Origin: Sulfitobacter sp. M39
GTDB lineage: Bacteria > Pseudomonadota > Alphaproteobacteria > Rhodobacterales > Rhodobacteraceae
Direction of reading: 5' to 3'
Assembly: GCF_021735935.1 (NCBI RefSeq)
Contig: NZ_WMDZ01000001.1
Location: 248,001 to 312,000, forward strand
Length of the DNA stretch: 64,000 bases
The translations under genes and the position numbers were made by a program. The notes under the pieces were generated by a model, which saw nothing but the letters and a program-made list of their open reading frames with translations, was not told the DNA's origin and did not search any database. Shown one piece after another: positions 54,501 to 64,000 of the stretch (position 1 is the stretch's first letter; every line of letters starts with the position of its first letter).

Positions 54501-55775
54501 CTATCCGTTTTCCCGCAAAATTGCTCCTGCCAGATAGAGCGAACCGCAGATCAACACCCGCGCATGCGGCACCTTCGCGACAATGGTTGCAAGCGCTTCG
54601 GCGACGCTAGATGCCTCTTGCGCGGTCAAGCCGACGTCGATCGCTGCGCGCGCGGTTTCGGTGGCCGGCAACGTCGCTGCTTCACCGGGGATAGAGACGG
54701 CGAACAATTGCTCTGCATGGCCTGCGATAGGGCGCAGGTAGCCGCCGATATCCTTGGTATTCAACATGCCACAGATCAGGAATGTGGGGCGGGCGGGCAT
54801 GTCCGCTAGCACCGCCGCGATGGCGTCGCCCGCAGCGGGGTTGTGCCCGCCATCCAGCCACAATTCTGCCTGCGGCGCTGCGTCGATCAGCGGCCCGTGA
54901 CGCAGACGTTGCATTCGGGCGGGCCATTCGGCGCGGGTCACAGCGGCCTCGCACGCTTGGGCGGAAGCACCCAATTGCCGCAATGCCGCCAAAGCCGCAC
55001 CGGCGTTGGAAATCTGGTGCGCGCCCAACAAGTTAGGCTTGGGCAGATCCAGTAGACCCGTGTCATCCTGATAGACCATGCGTCCGGCTTCGGGGGCCAC
55101 ATGCCACTGCTGGCCATAGGCAAAAACGGGGGCGTGGTGGCGTGCCGCCTGTGTCTCTATCACCTCGAGCGCGGCATCTTGTTGCGGGCCGACGATGCAG
55201 GGCACGCGACGTTTGATGATGCCAGCTTTTTCACCCGCAATCTCCGGCAGGGTCGTGCCCAGAAACTGTTGGTGATCAATCGACACCGGCGTGATGACGG
55301 TCAGTGCAGGCTGGTCGATCACATTGGTCGCGTCCAAACGCCCGCCAAGGCCGACCTCAAGCAGGGTATAATCCGCCGGCGTACGGGCAAAGGCCAGCAG
55401 CGCGGCGCAGGTTGTGATCTCGAAATACGTGATGCTCTCGCCGTTATTCGCAGCGTAACATTCATCCAGCATCTCGGTCAGCGCGGCTTCGGAGATCAGC
55501 TCTCCGGCAAGGCGGATGCGTTCGTGAAAGCGCGCCAGATGGGGCGAGGTATAGGCGTGGACGCGATGGCCATCCGCCTCAAGTCCCGCACGGATCATCG
55601 CCTGTGTCGAGCCTTTGCCGTTGGTGCCGGCAATATGGATCACGGGTGGCAGGTCGTTCTGGGGGTTGCCCAAAGCGTCCAGCAGCCGCCACATGCGATC
55701 CAGCGTCAGGTCGATAATCTTGGGATGCAGCGCCATCATACGCGCCAGCACTGCATCCGATGTGTTCTGCGTCAT
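54501..55775 (-). CDS. folC: Bifunctional folylpolyglutamate synthase/dihydrofolate synthase
   Basis: A 424-residue Mur-ligase-fold enzyme that adds glutamate to dihydropteroate and folates. The P-loop is [14 protein letters not shown] (about 46-59). The Mg-binding and folate region is [13 protein letters not shown], followed by [16 protein letters not shown]. The C-terminal domain starts near residue 290 with [12 protein letters not shown]. Its ATG overlaps the accD stop by 4 bases, the common accD-folC pair. Confidence 0.95.
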   Translation of the reverse strand: MTQNTSDAVLARMMALHPKIIDLTLDRMWRLLDALGNPQNDLPPVIHIAGTNGKGSTQAMIRAGLEADGHRVHAYTSPHLARFHERIRLAGELISEAALTEMLDECYAANNGESITYFEITTCAALLAFARTPADYTLLEVGLGGRLDATNVIDQPALTVITPVSIDHQQFLGTTLPEIAGEKAGIIKRRVPCIVGPQQDAALEVIETQAARHHAPVFAYGQQWHVAPEAGRMVYQDDTGLLDLPKPNLLGAHQISNAGAALAALRQLGASAQACEAAVTRAEWPARMQRLRHGPLIDAAPQAELWLDGGHNPAAGDAIAAVLADMPARPTFLICGMLNTKDIGGYLRPIAGHAEQLFAVSIPGEAATLPATETARAAIDVGLTAQEASSVAEALATIVAKVPHARVLICGSLYLAGAILRENG

Positions 55776-56737
55776 TTCGCCTTGGGTTCCGCCGCTTCGG
55801 CTTTGGGGGCCGCATCGGGTTCTGGCGTCAGCGCATGGGCAATATCGCCGCCTTCGGTTGGCGCAGGCAGATCGCCGCGCACCGCGGGCGGCAGCTTCAT
55901 CAGCATCCGCGTGATGTCGATCAACTCGTCCCGCATCTGGGTGCGCGGTGTCACGCGGTCCAGCATGCCGTGGTCCAGCAGATATTCGGCGCGCTGGAAG
56001 CCTTCGGGCAGCTTTTCGCGAATGGTCTGTTCAATCACGCGAGGGCCGGCAAAGCAGATCAGCGCATTGGGTTCCGCAATCTGCACGTCCCCCAGCATCG
56101 CATAGCTCGCCGTGACACCACCGGTCGTGGGGTGGGTCAGAACGACGATATAGGGCAGCCCCGCTTCTTTCAGCATCTGCACGGCGATGGTGGTGCGCGG
56201 CATTTGCATCAGGCTCAGGATGCCTTCCTGCATACGCGCGCCACCGGCGGCGGAGAAGAGCACCAGCGGGCATTTCAGCTTAACCGCTTTTTCAGCTGCG
56301 GCGATGATAGCGTTGCCGACATACATACCCATGGACCCGGCCATAAACGAGAAATCCTGCCCCGCCGCGACGATCGGCGTGCGGCCGATTTCACCGGTGG
56401 CGACCAGCATCGCTTCGGCTTCGCCTGTTTGCCTTTGGGCGGCTTTCAAGCGGTCGGGGTATTTCTTTTGATCGCGAAAATGCAAAGGATCCGGCGTCGG
56501 CGCGGGGACTTTGACCTCGGTAAAGATGCCGCCGTCGAACAGCGCCTTGAAGCGTTCACGCGGGGTAATCGCCATGTGGTGACCACAGCTGGTGCAGACG
56601 TTCAGGTTGTCCGACACCTCGCGGTGGAACAGCATGGTGCCGCATTCTTCGCATTTCGTCCACAGATTGTCCGGCGTCTCGCGACGCGAGAAGATGGAGT
56701 TAATCCGAGGACGGACGTAGTTGTTGATCCAGTTCAT
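55772..56737 (-). CDS. accD: Acetyl-CoA carboxylase carboxyltransferase subunit beta
   Basis: A 321-residue subunit that, with AccA, moves CO2 from biotin to acetyl-CoA in fatty-acid synthesis. The N-terminal Cys4 zinc ribbon is C29, C32, C48 and C51 (CEECG, CTSCG). The carboxyltransferase core (about 65-285) has [15 protein letters not shown] and the [13 protein letters not shown] loop. The last 35 residues are Pro/Ala/Glu-rich. The ATG at 56737 gives the standard [12 protein letters not shown] start. It is coupled to folC by a 4-base overlap. Confidence 0.96.
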   Translation of the reverse strand: MNWINNYVRPRINSIFSRRETPDNLWTKCEECGTMLFHREVSDNLNVCTSCGHHMAITPRERFKALFDGGIFTEVKVPAPTPDPLHFRDQKKYPDRLKAAQRQTGEAEAMLVATGEIGRTPIVAAGQDFSFMAGSMGMYVGNAIIAAAEKAVKLKCPLVLFSAAGGARMQEGILSLMQMPRTTIAVQMLKEAGLPYIVVLTHPTTGGVTASYAMLGDVQIAEPNALICFAGPRVIEQTIREKLPEGFQRAEYLLDHGMLDRVTPRTQMRDELIDITRMLMKLPPAVRGDLPAPTEGGDIAHALTPEPDAAPKAEAAEPKAK

Positions 56738-56795
56738 GGTGAACCTTTGCTTCCAGTTTCGCCTTCCAAATAAGCTGACGCGCAGTAAATTGCAA

Positions 56796-57686
56796 TCAAC
56801 GGCGGATCGCCAGCCGCGCGGCAAGCCAGCTGACCAGCATCAGCGCGAAATCGACGGGCAACCACGCGCGCAACGCGTCAACATCATCCATCCCGAAGGG
56901 GGTCAGATACAGCGCCAAACCCGATAGGTCATCGGGCAGAGAGGTGATGACGATCGCCGCGACATTATTGCAAAAATGCACTGCAATGGCTGGCCCCAGC
57001 GACCCTGCCCGCGCGGTCAGATCGGCCATCAACATCCCGAAGACACCGGCCCAAAGTGCTATGACCAGCGCATTTTCGCCGGCCTGATCGGGAAGATAGT
57101 GCCCAAGTGCGAAAATCACGGCCGGCAGCACCATCCACACCAGCGGAGAGTTGAACCGTGCCGCCAGTTGCTGCTGGACATAACCGCGAAAGACGATCTC
57201 TTCGGCGCTGACCTGTACCAACACCCCGAGCAGCGAAAACGGCAGCAACATCAGCCATGTGCCAAGCGCGAGGTTGGGCACATAGGGCGCGCCAAGGTTC
57301 CACGGTGGCAGCAAATAGGTCACCGCACCAAGCAGCACCAGCATCTTGAGCACGGCCCAGAACTGCGGCACCACCAGCCCCGACGGGCCGATCAGACCAC
57401 GCACGGGACGTTTGTGGATCACCCGTGTCACCACGGCCACGCCGACGATCATCAACCCGAAGCTGCCAAGCAGCAGGAACATCGCCATCGGCGTCTTGCC
57501 TGACAGCAAGCTGTCATAAAACCCGTCCGCACGCGGCCCCATTAGCTTGAACAGGGTGGTGAACATCAGGTTGTTGAGCAGCAGGTAGATCGCGGTTGCC
57601 GCAAGGAACCCGAGGATCAGCCGCCACGGTGCCGCCGAGGGGATCGCAGGGGCGAAAAAGGCTTTGTGAGCAGCGTATCGGGTCAC
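56796..57686 (-). CDS. CPBP-family intramembrane metalloprotease
   Basis: A 296-residue protein with about eight membrane helices. The CPBP/Abi motifs are EEIVFR (E162, E163, R167), FALGH (F192, H196) and HFCNN (H237, N241), the full set expected for an active intramembrane protease. Family members process prenylated or other membrane proteins, and some confer self-immunity to bacteriocins. The ATG overlaps the stop of the 1033-residue ABC-like gene by 4 bases, suggesting the two proteins act together. Confidence 0.87.
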   Translation of the reverse strand: MTRYAAHKAFFAPAIPSAAPWRLILGFLAATAIYLLLNNLMFTTLFKLMGPRADGFYDSLLSGKTPMAMFLLLGSFGLMIVGVAVVTRVIHKRPVRGLIGPSGLVVPQFWAVLKMLVLLGAVTYLLPPWNLGAPYVPNLALGTWLMLLPFSLLGVLVQVSAEEIVFRGYVQQQLAARFNSPLVWMVLPAVIFALGHYLPDQAGENALVIALWAGVFGMLMADLTARAGSLGPAIAVHFCNNVAAIVITSLPDDLSGLALYLTPFGMDDVDALRAWLPVDFALMLVSWLAARLAIRR

Positions 57687-60600
57687 GCGGGGTCGTCTCC
57701 TACGGGTGGGGGCAAGGCTTCGTCTTCGCGCGGGATATCCACCCGCGCAGCACGAAGCAAGTCGGCGGCGTTGGTCAGATGGCTTGATACCGTGCGTAGG
57801 AGGCTCAGCAGGATCACACGGTCGTTTTCAACCACCGACTTGAATTGATCCGCGCCGATCCGAAGGAAACGGCTGTCTTCGAGGGCGACAAAATCCATCT
57901 GCCGCGGCTCGTTCACGATGACCGCAAGGTCACCGATCAACCGCCCCTTTTCGACGGTCGAGACGTGATGCGCCAACCCTTCGGGGTCGCGCCAGCTCAG
58001 CTCTCCCTTGCCCGACAGACAGAGGTAGACCGCATCTGGCCGTTGGTCTTGAGCAAAGACCATCTCTCCCTGTGCGACGGTGTACCACTGCGCCGCAAAC
58101 GCCAGCAGACGCTGGTTGCGCGGGTCGAGGTTGCCGAACAAGTCGTTGCGCGCGATGATCCGCAGCTTGCGTCGCAAATCGTCCGAGATGCTGTCGTCCT
58201 GGCTTGGGGTATCAACTTGCGCCAGACCGTCCACGCGGCCACCGCGGATCTTGATATACATGTCGAAATCGTCAGGGTTTGCAAAATTGCTGTCGATAAA
58301 GATTTGCGTTGTTTCGGGCAGCAATTCACTGATCTTGTCACGCAAACGCGACAAACCTTCGGCGTCATGTCCTGCCAGCGACTGGTTCATGATCAGGATA
58401 TCAGGCCGCTTCATCGCGGCACGGCTAAACCCTGCGCGTTCCTGAAACGTCGTGGCGATGTTCGAACCACCGATATTGACCGGCAAATCAAAGACGTTGA
58501 TCGCCACGTCCTGTTGCAGCCCGTGCTTCTTGAACACTTCGGCGACCACATCAAGGATCAGGTCCGCCTGAAGCCCCGCCACCGCAGAGATCCGACCATA
58601 CAGCACGTTTTCGAGTATCGTCAGACGCGGCAAATACTGGTCAGGCGCAATCGGCACGAACAGATCCCGCGCCCGCTCGCGCATCGCGGCCCCCTGATGC
58701 TTGCGGATCTTCAGGATCTCGTCCTTGAATGTCGCCGGGAAAGCTGGCCCGATCTGTTCGGCGGTAAAGGCAAAGGGTACGGTCAGCAGCAGCGAGAATT
58801 CGTCCTCGCTTAGGGCTTCGTCCCCACTGGCGCGGCGGCGTAGGGCAATATCGACCAGCTGTTCGTACAGGTCTTCCTCGATGCCGAGGGCTGTGAACAG
58901 CGGGTGGTCGGTGCCATCCCGCCCAAAGGTCTGGTGCAGCGTCTCGACCAGTGTCTGCGAGATCGCGATGCCCTGCTCGGCGAGCCCCTGTTCGATGATC
59001 ATCGCAAGAAAGCTGCGTTCAAGCGCCAGACCTGCTTGGGAAATGCTGCGAATTGGCGCGGCGAACATCAGGTTCCCCCCAAGCGCCAACGCAGGGTTAA
59101 AGCGGTCCGGGTCGAACCGGTGAACCACTTTATCAAGCTCCTGCTCTTTCAGCCGTTCGTGCACCTCGTCGCGCAAAGCGACAACGCGGGCAGCCAGTTC
59201 GGGGTGTTTTTCGGGATCCATCCGGTCCGCAGCCATGCGGCGGAACATCAGGTCCTGCGTGCCGACGGCGCTGACCAGCTGATACCACCAATCGTTGATG
59301 TCCGCGCGCGTGTTCAGATCGGCCAGTCCAGGATCGAGCCAATCCGCTTTGGTACTGTCCAGACTATTGCCCGAACGCTGCGTTTCAATCGCCGCGCGGT
59401 CCGTTTTTTGCGGATCCCACAGCACCGTTTTGGGGCTGGAGCGTAGCGACATCAGCAGGTTGTCCCCGATGGTGCCCTGAAACAGATAGGGGTGTGAATG
59501 CGCATAGCCTATCCGCGCGGCCAGCACCGCCTGATGCAGCTCTGCCAGATTATGCCCCGCCATGGTGATCCGGCCCCGGCTTGGCACGGCCTCTCGGGTC
59601 AAAATCTCTGCCAAGGCCGTGCGTTCCGTCTGGTTTGGCATCTCGATCGCAACGCGCGCGCCTTTGGGGATTTCAAGGTTCAGATCGTCCAGAACGGTAT
59701 TGCCGTCCGGCGTCCGCAAAGACACATGTTCCAGCACGATCGGCCCGCGCAGATGGGGAATATCGGCCGGTTCCCCCTCGAACAAGCTGGCGTCGATCTC
59801 TCCTCGGGGGGCGAAACGTTCGACGACCACATCCCACCGCAACGACATGTCCTGCGTCTGGTTGTAATAGGTCAGCAGTTCCTTCCAAGGGCTCGACAAA
59901 TCCTTGTAGGCGGCCAAGGCCGCGACCAGCGCGCCCACCGTGATCTGCCCCTTGATCGCAAGATACCCCCCCACGGCATAGAAAAAGAACGGTGTCAGCT
60001 GGGTGATGAAGTTGTTGAGAAACTTCATGAAGAATTTCTTCTGATAGATCTGGAAGCGGACCTCGAACAGTTGGCCCAGCCGGTCGGTGAACAGCGCCAG
60101 TCGGTAGCGCCAGCCGCCGTTGGTGCGCAGATCGGTGATACCGGCGGCGGTCTCGCCGATTTCAGACGACAGGTGCCGCACTTCCTTGATCCGCTGTTTG
60201 TTCAGCAGGTTGATCTGCCGCTGCAGCATCGGGATGAGATACGCCTGCAACGGGATCAATGCGACGCCCGCCAACCCGAACCACGGGGATTGCAGGAACA
60301 GGAACAGCAGGATGATCAGCATCTGCCCCGCCTGGAACACAGGCTGGGCGACCGCATCGCCCATCAACCCGCCCATCGGCTCTGCCTCCGAGGTGACCAT
60401 CGACACCAGCTCGCCCTGACTGGTGTTTTCGAAATAGCTGCGCGGAAAACGCATCATCCGCGCGATCAACTGATAGCGGAAGCGACGCAGTAGCCGCTCT
60501 GCCAGCACCCCCTTCATCGTGTTCAAACGCATCTTCATCAGGCCGTGGATCAGCACCGAGAAAAGATAGGCAAAACACAGCACCATCAGGAACTGCACCT

Positions 60601-60784
60601 GACTGAACGACATTCCGAAAACGTCGATCACATCGGTCTCTGCCCCGATGGCATCGTTGATGATGCGCTTGGGCAGTTCGAGGGTGATGTAGAGGATCGG
60701 GAAGGTAATCAGCGTGAGGACAAGCAAAACCAGTTGGTCACGTCGGGAGTATTTCCAAATAAAGGAAAAAATCGAATGCTCCAT
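57683..60784 (-). CDS. Degenerate ABC-exporter fused to a cyclic-nucleotide-binding-like domain
   Basis: A 1033-residue protein. An ABC-exporter membrane domain (about 15-315, six helices) is followed by a nucleotide-binding domain that looks inactive. The Walker A position reads EMPNQTERTAL (G to E387, K to R388), the Q-loop Gln is replaced (YAHSHPYLF), the signature is IATTF (776-780), Walker B ends in N800-Q801 instead of Asp-Glu, and the H-loop His is replaced (IDSNF). A roughly 265-residue helical insertion (about 450-715) separates two Q-loop-like segments. Residues about 888-1000 form a cNMP-type domain with GRLIGDLAVIVNEPRQMDF (R961). A regulatory or sensing role at the membrane is inferred. 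It overlaps the CPBP gene by 4 bases. Confidence 0.85.
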   Translation of the reverse strand: MEHSIFSFIWKYSRRDQLVLLVLTLITFPILYITLELPKRIINDAIGAETDVIDVFGMSFSQVQFLMVLCFAYLFSVLIHGLMKMRLNTMKGVLAERLLRRFRYQLIARMMRFPRSYFENTSQGELVSMVTSEAEPMGGLMGDAVAQPVFQAGQMLIILLFLFLQSPWFGLAGVALIPLQAYLIPMLQRQINLLNKQRIKEVRHLSSEIGETAAGITDLRTNGGWRYRLALFTDRLGQLFEVRFQIYQKKFFMKFLNNFITQLTPFFFYAVGGYLAIKGQITVGALVAALAAYKDLSSPWKELLTYYNQTQDMSLRWDVVVERFAPRGEIDASLFEGEPADIPHLRGPIVLEHVSLRTPDGNTVLDDLNLEIPKGARVAIEMPNQTERTALAEILTREAVPSRGRITMAGHNLAELHQAVLAARIGYAHSHPYLFQGTIGDNLLMSLRSSPKTVLWDPQKTDRAAIETQRSGNSLDSTKADWLDPGLADLNTRADINDWWYQLVSAVGTQDLMFRRMAADRMDPEKHPELAARVVALRDEVHERLKEQELDKVVHRFDPDRFNPALALGGNLMFAAPIRSISQAGLALERSFLAMIIEQGLAEQGIAISQTLVETLHQTFGRDGTDHPLFTALGIEEDLYEQLVDIALRRRASGDEALSEDEFSLLLTVPFAFTAEQIGPAFPATFKDEILKIRKHQGAAMRERARDLFVPIAPDQYLPRLTILENVLYGRISAVAGLQADLILDVVAEVFKKHGLQQDVAINVFDLPVNIGGSNIATTFQERAGFSRAAMKRPDILIMNQSLAGHDAEGLSRLRDKISELLPETTQIFIDSNFANPDDFDMYIKIRGGRVDGLAQVDTPSQDDSISDDLRRKLRIIARNDLFGNLDPRNQRLLAFAAQWYTVAQGEMVFAQDQRPDAVYLCLSGKGELSWRDPEGLAHHVSTVEKGRLIGDLAVIVNEPRQMDFVALEDSRFLRIGADQFKSVVENDRVILLSLLRTVSSHLTNAADLLRAARVDIPREDEALPPPVGDDPA

Positions 60785-60936
60785 GCAGGGTCGCTTTCGC
60801 TAGGGGCGGCACAGAGCCAAGGATTATTTAACACCTAAGCCCACAGCCCGCGCTGTTCAACTGGTGGCTTGAGCCTTGCAGCGACAGGGCTGGGTGGCTA
60901 TTCCGGTGTAAACGTCCACTCAGGGAGGCCTGCCAC

Positions 60937-62703
60937 ATGTCCACCAACACCCGCTTTGATAAATCCAGACTGCCAAGCCGGCACGTGACCGAAGGGCCAG
61001 AGCGCGCACCGCACCGGTCCTATTACTACGCAATGGGCATGACCGAAGAAGAGATTCACCAGCCTCTGGTGGGCGTGGCAACCTGCTGGAACGAAGCGGC
61101 CCCCTGTAACATCGCGCTGAACCGTCAGGCCCAAGCGGTCAAGGTCGGCGTCAAGGCGCAGCAAGGCACGCCGCGTGAATTCACCACCATCACCGTCACC
61201 GACGGGATCGCCATGGGCCACGAGGGCATGCGCTCTTCTCTGGCGTCGCGCGAAGCGATTGCCGACACGGTAGAGCTGACAATGCGCGGGCACTGCTACG
61301 ATGCGATTGTCGGCCTTGCGGGCTGTGACAAATCGCTGCCGGGCATGATGATGGCGATGCTGCGGCTGAACGTGCCGTCGGTATTCCTTTACGGTGGGTC
61401 GATCCTGCCGGGCAAAGTCCCGGAAGGGGCCGATGTGCCTGCCGATTTCGCCAGCCGCGACCTGACCGTGCAAGACGTGTTCGAGGCCGTGGGCAACTAC
61501 CAGAACGGCAGCATGTCGCAAGCCGCGCTTGAGGTTCTGGAGCGCGTCGCTTGCCCGACAGCCGGTGCCTGCGGGGGCCAGTTCACCGCCAACACCATGG
61601 CCTGCGTGTCCGAGGCAATCGGTCTGGCGCTATTGAACTCCTCTGGCATGCCTGCGCCCTATGAATCCCGCGACGCCTATGCCGCGGCCTCGGGTGAAGC
61701 CGTCATGAACCTGATCGAAAAGAACATCCGCGCGCGCGACATCTGCACCCGCGAAGCATTCGAGAACGCGGCGCGTATCGTGGCCTGCACCGGCGGATCG
61801 ACCAATGCCGGTCTGCACCTGCCCGCTATGGCCGCCGAGGCGGGTATCGACTTTAACCTCAGCGATGTGTGCGACATCTTCCGCGAAACCCCCTATTTCG
61901 TCGACATGAAACCCGGTGGGTCGCATGTAGCAAAAGACCTGTATGACGCGGGCGGCGTGCCTGTTGTGATGAAGGAACTGCGCAAGGCTGGCCTGCTGCA
62001 TGATGACTGTCTGACCGCCTCGGGCCTGTCCATCGGCGAAGAGCTCGACAAGATCGAACGCGAGGCCGACGGCAAGGTGATCCACGCGATCGAAACACCG
62101 ATCAGCAAGACCGGCGGCGTCGTTGGTCTGAAGGGCAACTTGGCCCCCGAAGGGGCCATCGTGAAAATCGCTGGCATGTCCGAAGAAGACATCGTCTTTA
62201 CCGGTCCGGCGCTGATCTTTGAATGTGAACAGGACGCATTCGAGGCCGTGCAAAACCGCGCCTACAGCGAAGGCGACGTGTTTGTGATCCGCAACGAAGG
62301 CCCCGCTGGTGGCCCCGGCATGCGTGAAATGCTGGCGACCACGGCGGCCCTGTCCGGTCAGGGCATGGGCAAAAAGGTGGCACTGATCACCGACGGCCGT
62401 TTCTCCGGCGCGACACGGGGTTTCTGCGTTGGTCACGTCGGCCCCGAAGCCGCACATGGCGGACCGATTGCCTTGCTCAAACAGGGCGACATGATCACGC
62501 TGAACGCGATCACCGGTTCGATCTCGGTCGATATCTCGGACGAGGAAATGGCAGAGCGCAAAGCGGCTTGGCCCGGTGCCCGCAAAACCAACTATCAAAG
62601 CGGCGCACTGTGGAAATACGCGCAGCTTGTGGGCCCAACCTATCTTGGTGCGGTGACGCATCCCGGCGCGAAGGCGGAGACACATGACTACATGGACCTG
62701 TAA
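60937..62703 (+). CDS. ilvD: Dihydroxy-acid dehydratase
   Basis: A 588-residue iron-sulfur enzyme making the 2-keto acids of valine and isoleucine. Cluster cysteines are C57 (AAPCN), C130 (AGCDKSLPG) and C212 (TAGACGGQ). [20 protein letters not shown] is the C-terminal hallmark. Length is within the family range (about 560-615). GGGAGG lies 9 bases upstream. It is divergent from the ABC-like gene, and the following lipoprotein gene starts inside its last 20 bases. Confidence 0.95.
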   Translation: MSTNTRFDKSRLPSRHVTEGPERAPHRSYYYAMGMTEEEIHQPLVGVATCWNEAAPCNIALNRQAQAVKVGVKAQQGTPREFTTITVTDGIAMGHEGMRSSLASREAIADTVELTMRGHCYDAIVGLAGCDKSLPGMMMAMLRLNVPSVFLYGGSILPGKVPEGADVPADFASRDLTVQDVFEAVGNYQNGSMSQAALEVLERVACPTAGACGGQFTANTMACVSEAIGLALLNSSGMPAPYESRDAYAAASGEAVMNLIEKNIRARDICTREAFENAARIVACTGGSTNAGLHLPAMAAEAGIDFNLSDVCDIFRETPYFVDMKPGGSHVAKDLYDAGGVPVVMKELRKAGLLHDDCLTASGLSIGEELDKIEREADGKVIHAIETPISKTGGVVGLKGNLAPEGAIVKIAGMSEEDIVFTGPALIFECEQDAFEAVQNRAYSEGDVFVIRNEGPAGGPGMREMLATTAALSGQGMGKKVALITDGRFSGATRGFCVGHVGPEAAHGGPIALLKQGDMITLNAITGSISVDISDEEMAERKAAWPGARKTNYQSGALWKYAQLVGPTYLGAVTHPGAKAETHDYMDL

Positions 62704-63280
62704 AGGTCCGCTTGCCGCCTTTGGCGTGATGCTTCTGACCGCCTGCGAGGGCGGGCAGGGGCTTGGCGCGTCCTCGGGTGCCGCCAAGCCGCCGTTGTCA
62801 CGCGCGAAAATGGCCGGAGGGGTCGAACTGGTCGCCCCCGATGGTTTCTGCATCGACCAAACCAGCCTCGAAGCGCGCTTTGCCGTGATGGCACGCTGTG
62901 ACGGATTAGGGGCCCCTGCCTCTGCGGGGGCAGCACCGCGCGGGTTGATCACGGTCAGCCTGACCCAGTCTAAACCCGGCCCCCTGCCAAGCGCCCAGCA
63001 GATCGCGGCTGAAACCTCGCTCCAGAACGTGAGCGCTGTGGAGAAAGGCGACCAAAGCGTAACCTTCCGCGCGCAGGGGCGTATTCCTGTCGGTGGGCTT
63101 TCCCCCAACCAATGGCGCGGCGTCGCACGGATGGGCACGCAAACCGCCGGTATCGCCGTCTACGGCCCCGAACGCGGCGAGATCGTCAGCGCCTCTGGCC
63201 GAAGGGTTCTGACACAGTTGATCACCCGCAGCATCGACGCCAGTGCGCCTGCGAAAACCACCGTCGCGCAACGCAACTAG
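62684..63280 (+). CDS. Lipoprotein of unknown function
   Basis: A 198-residue lipoprotein. The lipobox LLTAC puts the lipidated Cys at residue 21, followed by Gly/Ser/Ala-rich sequence and a folded part from about 45 with [21 protein letters not shown] and two further cysteines (about 66 and 81) that may pair. I do not recognise a named family. It begins 20 bases inside ilvD, so its translation is coupled to ilvD although a functional link is unclear. Confidence 0.78.
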   Translation: MTTWTCKGPLAAFGVMLLTACEGGQGLGASSGAAKPPLSRAKMAGGVELVAPDGFCIDQTSLEARFAVMARCDGLGAPASAGAAPRGLITVSLTQSKPGPLPSAQQIAAETSLQNVSAVEKGDQSVTFRAQGRIPVGGLSPNQWRGVARMGTQTAGIAVYGPERGEIVSASGRRVLTQLITRSIDASAPAKTTVAQRN

Positions 63281-63373
63281 CGCGCCGGCCCCTTGGCCCA
63301 TTTCATTTGTGCCCCCACGCTACAGACGGTAGGGTACGACCAACAACCCATTCGTAATCGGGGCAACAGGCAC

Positions 63374-64000
63374 ATGCGCAAACTCGGGAAAAAGCTGATC
63401 GACAGCGCCTTGATCGCGCGGTTTACCCGCCGCTGGTCCGCCAAAGCCGACCGTGCCCCCCAGACAGAACTGTCCGTGCTGCGCAAACAAGCAGGTCAAG
63501 CACGCGCCTTGTGTCGACATCTGGACAAGCTGATCTACACCGCCGAAGACCGGCTTGCCCTGCCCCGCATCGGTTCTAACAAATTCTCTCGGCCCCATAA
63601 CACCGATTGGTCCTGGCGCCCGCAACTTTGGCGCGCGCCCTTGACCAGATCGGGGCTGTCGTCGGTGCAATCCAAGGCGACCATGGGCGATGAGGTCACG
63701 ATTTTCCACGACTGCACCCTGTCCGAACTCGGCATCCGGCAAATCCGCAACCTCGAAGAAAACCATCTGGCCCCCTATGGGCTTCGGCTTGAGGTCTACC
63801 GTTTCGACGGATCTTTCCTGTCGCTGGTGCTGGACCTGCAGGATGATTGCGTTGACGGGATGAAGCGCAGCCATGTCCTGCGCGTGGACGCCGTGATCGA
63901 GATGGAGAAACCGATCGAGATTTTCGCCCGCCTGAACATCCGCCACGGGCCTAACACTGAACAAATGGTGCAGGAACTGCCACTGAACAAATCCGAGGTC
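63374..64000 (+). CDS. DUF6478-like protein, N-terminal part (runs off window)
   Basis: The first 209 codons of a gene that continues past the right edge. It starts MRKLGKKLIDSALIARFTRRW, basic and without a signal peptide. Middle segments include TDWSWRPQLWRAPL, MGDEVTIFHDCTLSELGIRQIRN and LVLDLQDDCVDGMKRSHVLRVD. From memory this resembles a family restricted to Rhodobacterales (DUF6478), but I cannot check that. No ribosome-binding site is obvious; the ATG at 63374 is the first in the open frame. The function is unknown. Confidence 0.65.
   Translation, partial: MRKLGKKLIDSALIARFTRRWSAKADRAPQTELSVLRKQAGQARALCRHLDKLIYTAEDRLALPRIGSNKFSRPHNTDWSWRPQLWRAPLTRSGLSSVQSKATMGDEVTIFHDCTLSELGIRQIRNLEENHLAPYGLRLEVYRFDGSFLSLVLDLQDDCVDGMKRSHVLRVDAVIEMEKPIEIFARLNIRHGPNTEQMVQELPLNKSEV

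Overview
The window is chromosomal DNA, about 60% GC or higher, from an alphaproteobacterium of the order Rhodobacterales, most likely the Roseobacter group. The evidence is gene content and order: leuS-lptE-holA, pmbA-cysQ-DUF4170-waaA-lpxK, a CcrM-type GAnTC methyltransferase beside rnhB, an extended GTP cyclohydrolase II, and DUF2794/DUF3576/DUF2125 proteins. The genus cannot be fixed from sequence alone. Genes are densely packed. No gap between genes exceeds 300 bases. I saw no rRNA, tRNA, CRISPR, phage or insertion-sequence genes.

Layout. 1-4366 (minus): amidase, aminotransferase and the N-terminal half of FtsK. 4456-9250: a ubiquinone-type hydroxylase, then minus-strand genes for Trm112-like, LON-domain, CnoX-like and ExoIII proteins and an orphan OmpR-type regulator with a long structured 3' region. 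9416-12723: ribA, an L,D-transpeptidase, a YggS protein and a major porin. 13013-18231: DUF3576 lipoprotein, leuS, lptE, holA and a GST. 18228-22773: flavoprotein, a 24-residue lipoprotein, enoyl-CoA hydratase, SDR and DUF2125. 22869-27506: pmbA/tldE, cysQ-like, DUF4170, waaA and lpxK (lipid A/Kdo). 27552-34250: CoA transferase, DsbA-like, DciA-like, mutY, alkB, ccrM and rnhB. 34437-36163: a divergent pair of units with a repeat-bearing secreted protein on one side and, on the other, a small secreted protein plus a membrane protein with a C-terminal winged-helix-like domain. 36288-43508: aldolase, MFS transporter, asd, NYN nuclease, carbonic anhydrase, M17 peptidase and NlpC/P60 peptidase. 43540-46362: DUF2794, paaI, paaK and a TetR regulator with a clear operator. 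46512-53775: AEC transporter, fghA, YaiI-like, HAD, ornithine-cyclodeaminase-like, hydrolase, MFS and zapE. 53772-60784 (minus): the dead-ABC/cyclic-nucleotide protein, CPBP protease, accD, folC and a frameshifted membrane protein. 60937-64000: ilvD, a lipoprotein and a partial DUF6478-like gene.

Most genes are housekeeping: cell division, envelope and LPS assembly, DNA replication, repair and methylation, amino-acid and fatty-acid synthesis. The most unusual object is a 1033-residue protein (57683-60784). It has an ABC-exporter membrane domain, a nucleotide-binding domain in which Walker A, Q-loop, signature, Walker B and H-loop are all altered, a roughly 265-residue insertion, and a C-terminal cyclic-nucleotide-binding-like domain. 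Its stop overlaps the start of a CPBP intramembrane protease gene, so the two probably act together.

Three genes (holA, a flavoprotein and a small membrane protein) are each broken by one base in a homopolymer run. holA is normally essential, so sequence error is the simplest explanation for at least that one. Several regulatory structures are visible: perfect inverted repeats in divergent promoters, GAnTC sites in the ccrM leader, five intrinsic terminators and a candidate 3'-UTR small RNA.
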